A stretch of 16,515 nucleotides of DNA from Prevotella sp. UBA3675 (GCA_002372235.1 DFJI01000027.1:37031-53545); one strand, 5' to 3'; numbered from the stretch's first letter, positions 7,279 through 13,529 are shown. Made by a program: numbers and translations. Notes: generated by a model not told the origin, from the letters alone.

Positions 7279-7494
7279 TTGGCTTTATTTTCAAAATTGC
7301 TAAACTTAACCAAACATGATATAAAAGAATGGGCGGATATGCTGGCTTACGACATCATATCAAGGAAAGCCAATCGGTTTCTTTTTGACGCTTTGCCTAA
7401 TGGGCGTTTGATTCTTGAATTGAGAAGCAATGGAAAAACAATTCGTTCCGATGAATGTACTTTGTATAGAAGTGAGGATTTCAATTTCAAATAG
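7279..7494 (+). pseudogene. Possible gene fragment between the two dispersed repeats
   Basis: An open frame of 71 codons starts only with TTG and has no in-frame ATG. The protein-like part runs from about TKHDIKEWADML to ECTLYRSEDFNFK and looks more like real coding sequence than random DNA, with mixed charged and hydrophobic residues. The frame stays open upstream through copy 1 of the repeat, so it could be the tail of a gene whose front was lost. I do not recognise the family. It may equally be a chance frame. Confidence 0.3.
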
Positions 7495-7509
7495 CCTGCG
7501 GCATAACGC

Positions 7510-7556
7510 GAATGACCGCGAATAACTCATGAATGTTTCGTGAATAATCTCGGAAT
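7510..7556. repeat. Degenerate GAAT repeats at about 10-11-base spacing
   Basis: GAAT occurs at 7510, 7520, 7531, 7542 and 7553, that is at steps of 10, 11, 11 and 11 bases, close to one helical turn. The bases between vary. It borders copy 2 of the dispersed repeat. Confidence 0.5.
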
Positions 7557-7565
7557 AGTCATAAA

Positions 7566-7684
7566 ATTGTCGAAGATGTTTTGAATTTTTCTCCATTTCG
7601 AAACATTTTCGGCATTTTTCTTTGTAGTTTTAGAAAAAATCGATAATTTTGCCAACGACCAAGCCAGTCCTTTAGTGTCAGGGC
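7566..7684. repeat. Dispersed 120-base repeat, copy 2
   Basis: Direct repeat of 7131-7250. Shared ends are ATTGTCGAAGATG on the left and a stretch ending in CAGGGC on the right; similarity fades after that except for GATGGA some 20 bases on. Confidence 0.85.
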
Positions 7685-7781
7685 GGGTCAAAGACATCGA
7701 TGGAATGAGGCTTTAGCCGTTGTAGGGCGAGTCTCGAAAAGGACGTTTTCGGACGTTACTATCTACGTTCTTCAAACTTCG

Positions 7782-7789
7782 CAACTTTG
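7782..7789 (+). promoter_or_regulatory. Weak -7-like element before the structured RNA
   Basis: CAACTTTG differs from TAnnTTTG at the first base, and no clear -33 TTTG is present about 20 bases upstream. If used, transcription would begin near 7796 and the first 215 or so bases would be the structured region. This is a weak call. Confidence 0.25.
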
Positions 7790-7796
7790 AATCCGT

Positions 7797-8013
7797 ATCG
7801 TAGGTGTAATGCAACTGAGGCGTCTGCGTGGGTGTATTATATCCCGATGCTTCATTACTCTTATTTAGTTATTACAAGATGTAATGTTGGGTCGTATCTA
7901 TATAATACAACTCGGCGTGGGCTGGCTTGCGTTGCTTATCCTTGATACGGGGGCAATGCGAAGGCCTGAAGACGGGGATAGGCGCGGAGGAATAAACTCC
8001 CACGTCTTTTTTT
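7797..8013 (+). ncRNA. Candidate structured leader or small RNA upstream of the RiPP precursors
   Basis: No gene is seen here, but pairing is dense. Arm 1: 7833-7842 pairs with 7900-7909 (10 bp), with CCC 7843-7845 to GGG 7889-7891 and CATTAC 7853-7858 to GTAATG 7881-7886 inside it. Arm 2: 7926-7935 pairs with 7953-7963 with one wobble and a bulge. A closing helix joins 7914-7921 to 7999-8006 (8 bp, one wobble) and is followed at once by seven T (8007-8013). GCGTGGG occurs twice (7826-7832 and 7915-7921), so two segments could compete for the CCCACG strand beside the T tract. It could be a leader that controls read-through into the precursor genes, or a separate small RNA of the 6S or Bacteroidales type. 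No known riboswitch consensus was recognised. Confidence 0.4.
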
Positions 8014-8085
8014 GTTTCCAGACTTAAATAATTATTATTCACGCTGAATTTGGGAGTTCATAGGCATCTTTAAGTTCTGATAAAT

Positions 8086-8379
8086 ATGGAAAAGAACAAA
8101 AAGAATGAGGAACTCCAGTCACGTCGTGAATTCTTCAAGAGGGCAGCTAAAGGGGCACTTCCCATTTTGGGCGCAATAGCTTTGTCAAATATTCCTCTAA
8201 TGGGAAATGCAGAGGAGGTGATGGGTTGTGATTTTGGCTGTTCTGGTGGTTGTTCAGGAGGATGTGGACGTTCGTGCTCATTTGGATGTTCTGGAAGTTG
8301 TTCTGGAAGTTGCTCGGGTGGTTGTAAAGGAGGCTGTGGGCGCTCATGTTCATTAGGTGCTAACAATGGAGGCTGGTAA
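8086..8379 (+). CDS. CXXX-repeat RiPP precursor 1 with Tat leader
   Basis: The 97-residue product has a charged start, a twin-arginine motif SRREFFK (residues 12-18), and a hydrophobic stretch near 22-38 with a plausible cleavage after GNA (residue 42). The core then holds 11 Cys at 48, 52, 56, 60, 64, 68, 72, 76, 80, 84 and 88, exactly four residues apart, with mostly Gly and Ser between, and ends in GANNGGW. This fits the target of a radical SAM maturase and export by the Tat pathway. It is the first of four paralogues before the maturase genes. A plain Cys-rich secreted protein without modification is the alternative, but the neighbouring enzymes argue against it. The segment upstream shows no clear promoter, so expression may depend on the structured leader. 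Confidence 0.88.
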   Translation: MEKNKKNEELQSRREFFKRAAKGALPILGAIALSNIPLMGNAEEVMGCDFGCSGGCSGGCGRSCSFGCSGSCSGSCSGGCKGGCGRSCSLGANNGGW

Positions 8380-8391
8380 TAACTGTTTTTT

Positions 8392-8733
8392 ATGAAAAAT
8401 AATAAGAGGAACGAAGATATTCAATCACGTAGAGAGTTCTTTAAGAAAGCAGCAAAAGGTGCATTACCAATTTTGAGTGCAATCATATTGGCTAGTACTC
8501 CTGTAATTCTCAAAGCGAAGGATGCAGCACCTCAATGGTGCAGATTTGGCTGTGCTGGCTTTTGTGCTGGTCAGTGTTATGCAAGTTGCTTGGGTGGATG
8601 TTATAGCACATGTACTGGCTGTGTCGCTTTTTGCAAGCAACAATGTATAGGATGCATAGGGTCTTGTCATGGAACATGCTTTAAAACTTGTTCAGGTAGT
8701 TGCTTAACGGTATGTGAAGTAGAATGTGAATAA
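8392..8733 (+). CDS. CXXX-repeat RiPP precursor 2 with Tat leader
   Basis: The 113-residue product shares the leader of precursor 1, including SRREFFK at 12-18 and KGALPIL near 22-28. Its core has 17 Cys at 50, 54, 58, 62, 66, 70, 74, 77, 81, 85, 88, 92, 96, 100, 104, 108 and 112. The four-residue step is broken twice (74 to 77 and 85 to 88), so the array has blocks of seven, three and seven Cys. Residues between Cys are more varied than in precursor 1 and include Phe, Tyr, Thr, Val and Gln, and the end is acidic (CEVECE). The start follows precursor 1 by 12 bases. Confidence 0.88.
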   Translation: MKNNKRNEDIQSRREFFKKAAKGALPILSAIILASTPVILKAKDAAPQWCRFGCAGFCAGQCYASCLGGCYSTCTGCVAFCKQQCIGCIGSCHGTCFKTCSGSCLTVCEVECE

Positions 8734-8754
8734 TAAGAATTCTAATGATAGAAA

Positions 8755-8787
8755 AGGATGTGTACTCTGTACAGACTCCTACATCCT
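8755..8787 (+). other. Intercistronic hairpin between precursors 2 and 3
   Basis: AGGATGT (8755-8761) pairs with ACATCCT (8781-8787), and a small GTAC-TCT-GTAC hairpin lies inside the loop. No T tract follows, so it looks like a processing or stability element rather than a terminator. Confidence 0.4.
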
Positions 8788-8835
8788 GAATCTAATTGCC
8801 GAATCTAGGGAAGTCTATAGGCCAAACATTTTTTT

Positions 8836-9096
8836 ATGCATAAAAACAAAAAGAACGAGGAACTTCAGTCGAGAAGACAGTTCTTCAAGAATGCAGCAAA
8901 GGGTGCCCTTCCTATCTTGGGTGCTATTGTGCTGGCCAATGTACCTGGCATTATGAATGCTGCTGAGGAAAGCCCAATGGGTTGTACAGGTACATGTTAC
9001 GGCATGTGTAAGAATGGGTGTAAAGGTTGTGAATACACCTGTTCGGGTACTTGCAAGAACAGTTGTCGTGGTGGATGCCAGTGGTCAAGCAAGTAA
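8836..9096 (+). CDS. CXXX-repeat RiPP precursor 3 with Tat leader
   Basis: The 86-residue product has the same leader (SRRQFFK at 12-18, then AAKGALPILGAI) and nine Cys at 50, 54, 58, 62, 65, 69, 73, 77 and 81. One step is three residues (62 to 65); all others are four. The core is basic, with Lys or Arg in several repeats, unlike the neutral core of precursor 1, so the four genes may give products with different surface charge. It begins about 100 bases after precursor 2, with a hairpin in the gap. A longer frame from 8726 that overlaps its start is in another frame and is rejected. Confidence 0.88.
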   Translation: MHKNKKNEELQSRRQFFKNAAKGALPILGAIVLANVPGIMNAAEESPMGCTGTCYGMCKNGCKGCEYTCSGTCKNSCRGGCQWSSK

Positions 9097-9108
9097 GAAC
9101 AGCTTTGG

Positions 9109-9181
9109 GGGTGTGCTTTCGATGAAGTGTCTCTAAGAAGTTTTGTCCAACATTCTGGGTTCACTTTACGATGACACACCC
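9109..9181 (+). other. Intercistronic stem-loop between precursors 3 and 4
   Basis: GGGTGTG (9109-9115) pairs with CACACCC (9175-9181), and GAAGTG (9124-9129) can pair with CACTTT (9162-9167) inside it with one G-T wobble. There is no T tract after it. Confidence 0.4.
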
Positions 9182-9213
9182 TCATCAAATGAGACTATTA
9201 ATGATATAGCTAT

Positions 9214-9519
9214 ATGAATAAAGGCAAAGAACTTCAATTGCGAAGACAATTTTTTAAGAAAGCAGTAAAGGGAACTCTCCTCATTCTTGTTGCGATTGTT
9301 TTTACTACTATTCCGAGAGTATTATCCACTGACGACTATAGTTTAATGGAATGTCATGGTTGTTATAGTACCTATAAAGAGCCTATAGGGATACATGATG
9401 ATTCAGTTGCAACACAGCATGTAGAACTCAATGCATACAAGCTTATGGAGCAACTTGTAAAGGTGAAAGATATGGTAAACAAACAATTACTTATTGATAC
9501 GGGTATAATTCTGACTTAG
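9214..9519 (+). CDS. Degenerate paralogue of the Tat-leader precursors
   Basis: The 101-residue product keeps the leader pattern (ELQLRRQFFKKAVKG, then a hydrophobic stretch near residues 20-37) but has only two Cys, at residues 47 and 50 (CHGC). The rest is unrelated to a CXXX core: it contains Asp, His, Val and a Lys-rich amphipathic part (LMEQLVKVKDMVNKQLL). The Ser before the twin Arg is Leu here, which weakens the Tat motif. It may be a decayed precursor whose core was replaced or frameshifted, or a diverged accessory protein using the same export signal. It sits between the Cys-rich genes and the radical SAM gene, 12 bases before the latter. Confidence 0.65.
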   Translation: MNKGKELQLRRQFFKKAVKGTLLILVAIVFTTIPRVLSTDDYSLMECHGCYSTYKEPIGIHDDSVATQHVELNAYKLMEQLVKVKDMVNKQLLIDTGIILT

Positions 9520-9531
9520 TACTATAATAAT

Positions 9532-10752
9532 ATGGATGCGGAAATAATAAAGAAAAACGATACTGGTTGGAAGAATGGTATGGCGAAGAATATCACATTC
9601 ATCGTCACCAAAGACTGCCAGTTAGCGTGCAAGTATTGTTATCTTGTAGGCAAGAATGAAAAGGAACGCATGTCGTGGGATGTAGCGAAGAAGACCATCG
9701 ATTATATTCTTGACCACGAAGATGATATGCAAGAAGAAAGTGTAGTTTGGGATTTTATTGGTGGAGAGCCTTTTTTGGAAATAGAATTAATAGACAAGAT
9801 ATGCGACTACCTGAAGGTCGAAATGTTCAAGCGAAATCATCATTGGTTTAACTCTTATCGGTTCAGTTTCTCAACCAATGGCATTAATTATGATAGTGAA
9901 AAGGTTCAGGAGTTCATTAAAAAAAATAGAGACCATTTGAGCATTGGCATAACAATAGATGGTACGGAAATCAAGCATGACCTGAATCGTATATATAAGG
10001 TCACGGGCAAAGGCTCATATAAGAGCGTGGTCCGTAATATTCCTTTATGGTTAGAGCAATTCCCTTATGGCGGCACAAAGGTGACCATAAGTTCTCCTGA
10101 CATCCATTATATTAAGGAAAGCGTTTTGCATCTTTATAGACTTGGCATTAAAGAAGTCAACATCAATGTTGTGTTCGAGGATGTATGGCAAGAAGGAGAT
10201 GACAAGTTGTTTGAGATGCAATTGATGTCGCTTGCTGACACCATTATAAACGAAGAATATTACAAAGACTATACATGTTCTTTCTTTACTGAGAATATAG
10301 GCAAGCCTTTAGACCCTGTACTTGAAAATACTAACTGGTGCGGTGCTGGAAGAATGCTTTCGGTAGATGCAAATGGCATCTTTTATCCTTGTACACGCTT
10401 TGCACAGTATTCTCTTCGCGAGAAGAAAGCATGGGCTATTGGCAATATCCATGATGGAATAGATAAAAATAAACTGAGACCTTTCCTTGTGTTGGACCGT
10501 CTTAGTCAATCAAAACAAGAGTGTATAGATTGCGAAGTGGCAAGTGGCTGTGCCTGGTGCCAGGGCGAAAATTACGATGCTGCAGAGACATCTACTATTT
10601 ATCAACGAGCAACAGCAATATGCAAGATGCACAAGGCGAGGGTTCGTGCCAATAACTACTACTGGAACAAACTCTATCGTAAATTGGAGTTGGAAGGTCA
10701 ACGCGAGGAGTATGAGAAGAACAAAAAGGAAGTGAAACAAGAAATCTGCTGA
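9532..10752 (+). CDS. Radical SAM/SPASM peptide maturase (CXXX-repeat target type)
   Basis: The 406-residue product carries the radical SAM motif CxxxCxxC at Cys29, Cys33 and Cys36 (CQLACKYCY), which binds the 4Fe-4S cluster that splits S-adenosylmethionine, and GGEP at 77-80 for SAM binding. The C-terminal SPASM domain has Cys270, Cys287, Cys331, Cys334, Cys340, Cys343 and Cys364, a full set for extra clusters. Enzymes of this kind install thioether or carbon-carbon links in peptides; here the Cys-rich precursors upstream are the likely substrates. I recognise it as the maturase of the CXXX-repeat peptide system. It ends 4 bases before the SPASM-like partner gene. The product linkage cannot be read from sequence. 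Confidence 0.88.
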   Translation: MDAEIIKKNDTGWKNGMAKNITFIVTKDCQLACKYCYLVGKNEKERMSWDVAKKTIDYILDHEDDMQEESVVWDFIGGEPFLEIELIDKICDYLKVEMFKRNHHWFNSYRFSFSTNGINYDSEKVQEFIKKNRDHLSIGITIDGTEIKHDLNRIYKVTGKGSYKSVVRNIPLWLEQFPYGGTKVTISSPDIHYIKESVLHLYRLGIKEVNINVVFEDVWQEGDDKLFEMQLMSLADTIINEEYYKDYTCSFFTENIGKPLDPVLENTNWCGAGRMLSVDANGIFYPCTRFAQYSLREKKAWAIGNIHDGIDKNKLRPFLVLDRLSQSKQECIDCEVASGCAWCQGENYDAAETSTIYQRATAICKMHKARVRANNYYWNKLYRKLELEGQREEYEKNKKEVKQEIC

Positions 10753-10756
10753 GACT

Positions 10757-11719
10757 ATGCTGCAATACCTTATTATATTATTGGATGATACGAGTACTTC
10801 GTATTGCCACTATGAGAACAACAAACATGTAGCAAAACTGATGCCTCTTGACATCTTAAAGCAAGGCATCCGGTATGCTATGATGGAGAACTTGATGATT
10901 CAATTCGTCTATCCGGATTATGGACTATCCCATGATTACAAGGATGCCATAGAGTCAATAGACCATAGCAAAATAGTATCTTCTCTTTGTGAGGACAAAG
11001 AACTCGTTGATGAAGCCGATGTTATTGTCCTTCATGATTGGACGGGGATAGACTACTTGACTTTTGATCCAAACAAAGCATACGTGCTTCGTACTAAAAA
11101 GGCAGATTTGTTTGACCGCTATCATTTTCTGAAAGGTGTGTTGTCGAAAGTTGCACGTCTGAATGTTGTAATAACCGATGTCGAATCTTTTTCAGAGAGT
11201 GATTTCTTGAAATATAAAGAAGTACTGACTGCTCTCTCAGAAAGCATAGAGAAACTTTATGTTGACGGGAAATCTCCTCAGTTAAACCTTCTCACAGACC
11301 GTATGATGCTCAAGGAAATGAATAACTGTGGGGCTGGTGAAACCAATATCACACTGGCTCCTAATGGAAAATTCTATGTCTGCCCAGCTTTCTATTATGA
11401 AGATGAGACTGACAGTGTGGGCGATTTGGAGCACGGACTTGACATCAAGAACAAACAGCTTTACAGGCTGGATCATGCGCCCATCTGCCGACATTGCGAT
11501 GCATGGCAATGCAAGCGCTGCATTTGGCTAAACCGTAAGACTACGCTTGAGGTGAACACTCCAAGTCATGAACAGTGTGTGGTGGCTCATCTGGAAAGAA
11601 ATGCAAGTCGTGAGCTATTGGCAAATGTTCGTAAGCATGGTACATTCCTGCCTGAACAGGAAGAAATAAAAGAAATAGATTACTTAGATCCCTTTGACAA
11701 AAGAGACGAATGGCAATGA
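10757..11719 (+). CDS. SPASM-like CXXX-repeat peptide maturase partner lacking the radical SAM cluster motif
   Basis: The 320-residue product has a C-terminal SPASM-like set of Cys: 191, 209, 244, 247, 252, 255 and 274 (NNCGAG, YVCPA, CRHCDAWQCKRC). The CGAG...NG...F(Y)xC layout copies that of the radical SAM enzyme next door. The N-terminal half has only two scattered Cys (17 and 78) and no CxxxCxxC, so it should not bind the SAM-cleaving cluster. It is probably a partner that holds auxiliary clusters or presents the peptide. I recall it as the CXXX repeat peptide maturase family. It follows the radical SAM gene by 4 bases and overlaps the next gene by 4 bases at ATGA. Confidence 0.8.
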   Translation: MLQYLIILLDDTSTSYCHYENNKHVAKLMPLDILKQGIRYAMMENLMIQFVYPDYGLSHDYKDAIESIDHSKIVSSLCEDKELVDEADVIVLHDWTGIDYLTFDPNKAYVLRTKKADLFDRYHFLKGVLSKVARLNVVITDVESFSESDFLKYKEVLTALSESIEKLYVDGKSPQLNLLTDRMMLKEMNNCGAGETNITLAPNGKFYVCPAFYYEDETDSVGDLEHGLDIKNKQLYRLDHAPICRHCDAWQCKRCIWLNRKTTLEVNTPSHEQCVVAHLERNASRELLANVRKHGTFLPEQEEIKEIDYLDPFDKRDEWQ

Positions 11720-11991
11720 ATAAAAAACTTGTAGGGCAGGTGACACCCGAAGAGCGTACTGAGATTCAGACACTCTTCGAACGTCGCAACGGATTGAACG
11801 AACTGGCAAAGATCCTGACAGCTGACAATGCAGAACTGTATGAAAAATTGGTGAAGGACTTGGGCGAGACTGGCACGAAGTTCCAAAACTGGTGGGACCG
11901 TATGGCTGAAAAATATCAGTGGGAGTCGGCTGAGAACGGAAACTGGGAAATTAATTTTGAAACCTGTGAAATATATTTAGTAACATTATGA
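11716..11991 (+). CDS. CXXX-repeat peptide modification system small protein
   Basis: The 91-residue product begins MNKKLVGQVTPEERTEIQ, is mostly helical by composition (LFERRNGLNELAKIL), has a Trp-rich middle (FQNWWDRMAEKYQWES), and ends with a single Cys (TCEIYLVTL). No signal peptide is seen. It seems to be the small accessory protein of the CXXX-repeat system; its job is unknown to me, and a role in binding the leader or the precursor is a guess. The start at 11716 overlaps the previous stop (ATGA) and is preferred over an ATG at 11710. It overlaps the next gene by ATGA as well, so translation is likely coupled through three genes. Confidence 0.72.
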   Translation: MNKKLVGQVTPEERTEIQTLFERRNGLNELAKILTADNAELYEKLVKDLGETGTKFQNWWDRMAEKYQWESAENGNWEINFETCEIYLVTL

Positions 11992-12461
11992 AAAAAGGAT
12001 TTTTCTTAGGGTCGTTGTTGATTTTCGGTGTGTCATATCTCTTATGCTCATGCGAAAAGGAAGAGGAACACTATCGAAATAATACTACCACAACAACTAC
12101 TACTACCACAACCTCGACTACCACAATAAAAAAGCCAGAGGTAAGCGTTTCATCGGCTAAAGCAAACTCTGCCTATGATGGATGGTGGGTGATAGCAAAA
12201 GTAACTACTGGTGGTGATAAGCCAGAAAATGTTCAATGCTATTTGGAGTGGAGTAAATTCTCTAAAAAGCAGACTGGAACTATTTCTTATGAGCATAAAG
12301 ACAAGATGAATCTTCAATCAAGTTCCTCCAGTCAGGTCTTGTTCAAGACAGAACATGCAGGAATAAATAGTGGAACATATATTTACTATAGGCTTGTTGG
12401 TAGCAATAGTAAATATACTACGACTGGAGCCGCTTCATATATGGTAGCAACTAAGTATTAA
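11988..12461 (+). CDS. Lipoprotein with a poly-Thr stalk, in the RiPP operon
   Basis: The 157-residue product has a signal peptide and lipobox (LCSC, lipidated Cys22), a charged EKEEEHYR stretch, then a run of Thr with one Ser at about residues 33-46 that reads as a flexible stalk, then a domain of about 105 residues rich in aromatic and beta-strand residues (YDGWWVIAKVTTGG, VQCYLEWSKF, GTYIYYRLVGSN). The Thr run could be glycosylated. The domain may be an Ig-like or beta-sandwich fold; I do not recognise it. Its ATG overlaps the previous stop, so it is translationally linked to the modification genes. A role as a surface receptor, carrier or immunity factor for the exported peptide is possible but not shown. 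Confidence 0.75.
   Translation: MKKGFFLGSLLIFGVSYLLCSCEKEEEHYRNNTTTTTTTTTTSTTTIKKPEVSVSSAKANSAYDGWWVIAKVTTGGDKPENVQCYLEWSKFSKKQTGTISYEHKDKMNLQSSSSSQVLFKTEHAGINSGTYIYYRLVGSNSKYTTTGAASYMVATKY
12084..12125 (+). repeat. ACN-rich tract encoding poly-Thr
   Basis: Fourteen codons encode Thr, with one Ser, using ACA, ACC, ACT and similar codons. The mixed codons suggest selection on the protein rather than recent slippage. Confidence 0.75.
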
Positions 12462-12481
12462 TCATCAACGAATATTTGTTA

Positions 12482-12751
12482 ATGACATCATTACTATTAT
12501 TTATCGGCACCACTGAACTGCTACTTATTGGTGGTATTGCCTTGCTGCTCTTCGGTGGAAAGAAACTGCCTGAAATGATGAAAGGATTGGGGCAGGGCGT
12601 GCAGAGTTTCAAAAAGGGAATGAATGAGCCGCTGACAGAAGAGCCGGAGGAGAATAGTGAAGAACTGGAGAATGGCGACCCCACCCCTGCCCCTCCCCTG
12701 CAAGGGAGGGACGAGGCTGCGCCAAAGGTGAGCGATGATTCAGGGAAATAA
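12482..12751 (+). CDS. tatA: TatA-type twin-arginine translocase subunit
   Basis: The 89-residue product has a single N-terminal membrane helix and the hinge FGGKKLPE followed by an amphipathic helix (MMKGLGQGVQSFKKGM), the hallmark of TatA. TatA oligomers form the channel through which folded proteins bearing an RR leader cross the inner membrane, with TatC as receptor. Bacteroidales usually have no separate TatB, which fits. The acidic tail (EEPEENSEELENG) is followed by a Pro-rich insertion (about residues 67-76) that comes from a GC-rich palindrome. The start at ATG 12482 is chosen over a TTG at 12476. It begins 20 bases after the lipoprotein gene and overlaps tatC by 17 bases, which suggests that the RiPP genes and tatAC share one transcript. 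Confidence 0.9.
   Translation: MTSLLLFIGTTELLLIGGIALLLFGGKKLPEMMKGLGQGVQSFKKGMNEPLTEEPEENSEELENGDPTPAPPLQGRDEAAPKVSDDSGK
12691..12710. repeat. GC-rich palindrome inside the tatA tail (REP-like)
   Basis: CCCTCCC (12691-12697) and GGGAGGG (12704-12710) form a perfect 7-bp stem with a 6-base loop. A similar C-rich then G-rich palindrome occurs at about 1372-1389 after the AICAR formyltransferase gene. Copies of such a short element are common in related genomes as I recall. Confidence 0.55.
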
Positions 12752-13529
12752 TGAGTTGCTGACGTTTGGCGGACACCTTGAGGCGCTCCGCCAGATGCTC
12801 TTCCGCATTCTCGGCGTGGCAGCGGTGATTGCCGTCGTGGTGTTCTGTTTCAAGGACACTACATGGCGGTTGCTGCTCGCCCCGAGTGAGTGGGACTTCT
12901 GCACTTATCGCTGGTTGGAACGGGCGATGCAGGCGATGGGGTTCGACTTTCGGTTTGAGGAGTTCCACGTCAGCATGATAGCTACCGACCTGTCGAGCCA
13001 GTTCATGACGCACATCACCACAGCGGTCTATCTGGGACTGCTTGGTGCTTCGCCTTATATATTATACGAGCTGTTCCGGTTCATCTCGCCCGCTCTCTAT
13101 GAGAACGAGCGGAAGTACTCGGTGCAGGTGGCCGGCATCATCTATGTGCTGTTCCTGCTCGGTGTGCTGATGAGCTACTTCGTGTTGTTCCCCATCTCGT
13201 TCCGCTTCCTCGGCACCTACAGCGTGTCGGCCAAGGTGGTGAGCAACATCACACTCGACTCGTATGTCTCTACCTTCGTGTCGCTCACCCTGGTCATGGG
13301 CGTAGTGTTCCAGTTGCCCGTGATTGCTTTCTTCTTGGGGAAGATGGGAATCGTGACTTCAGCGATGCTGGCCGACTATCGCAAGCACTCGTTCATCGTG
13401 ATTATGATCGTGGCTGCCATCATCACACCGCCCGACCTGATGACGTTGATACTTGTAACGATACCGTTATACTTGCTGTATGAAGTCAGTATAAGGGTAA
13501 TCAGATGGATAGAGCCAAGAGAAGAATGA
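12735..13529 (+). CDS. tatC: TatC, twin-arginine translocase receptor subunit
   Basis: The 264-residue product is a six-helix membrane protein that binds RR signal peptides. It shows the N-terminal TFGGHLEALRQMLFR, the conserved PYILYELFRFISPALYENERK segment, a helix with VLFLLGVLMSYFVLFPI, and IITPPD near the C-terminus. The first periplasmic loop (SEWDFCTYRWLERAMQ and on) is longer than in Proteobacteria, as is usual in Bacteroidetes. The GC content looks higher than that of the RiPP genes. It overlaps tatA by 17 bases. Its placement right behind four genes with RR leaders fits a dedicated or shared export role, but other Tat substrates would depend on it as well. Confidence 0.93.
   Translation: MIQGNNELLTFGGHLEALRQMLFRILGVAAVIAVVVFCFKDTTWRLLLAPSEWDFCTYRWLERAMQAMGFDFRFEEFHVSMIATDLSSQFMTHITTAVYLGLLGASPYILYELFRFISPALYENERKYSVQVAGIIYVLFLLGVLMSYFVLFPISFRFLGTYSVSAKVVSNITLDSYVSTFVSLTLVMGVVFQLPVIAFFLGKMGIVTSAMLADYRKHSFIVIMIVAAIITPPDLMTLILVTIPLYLLYEVSIRVIRWIEPREE

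Noticed and set aside
6960..7313. Minus-strand frame through the dispersed repeat
   Set aside because: The frame overlaps the start and promoter of the Rpn-type gene, and comparable frames recur in repeat copies, which points to a repeat artefact.
8070..8366. Pro/His/Glu-rich minus-strand frame opposite precursor 1
   Set aside because: The repeats are the complement of the Gly/Ser/Cys codons of the precursor. The plus-strand reading has a Tat leader shared with three paralogues.
8726..8956. Open frame overlapping the start of precursor 3
   Set aside because: It runs out of frame with precursor 3, lacks the leader, and has no sensible composition.
8086..9096. Cys-rich proteins as metallothioneins
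   Set aside because: The shared Tat leader, the strict four-residue step, and the radical SAM and SPASM genes alongside fit RiPP precursors better, though metal binding by the mature product is not excluded.
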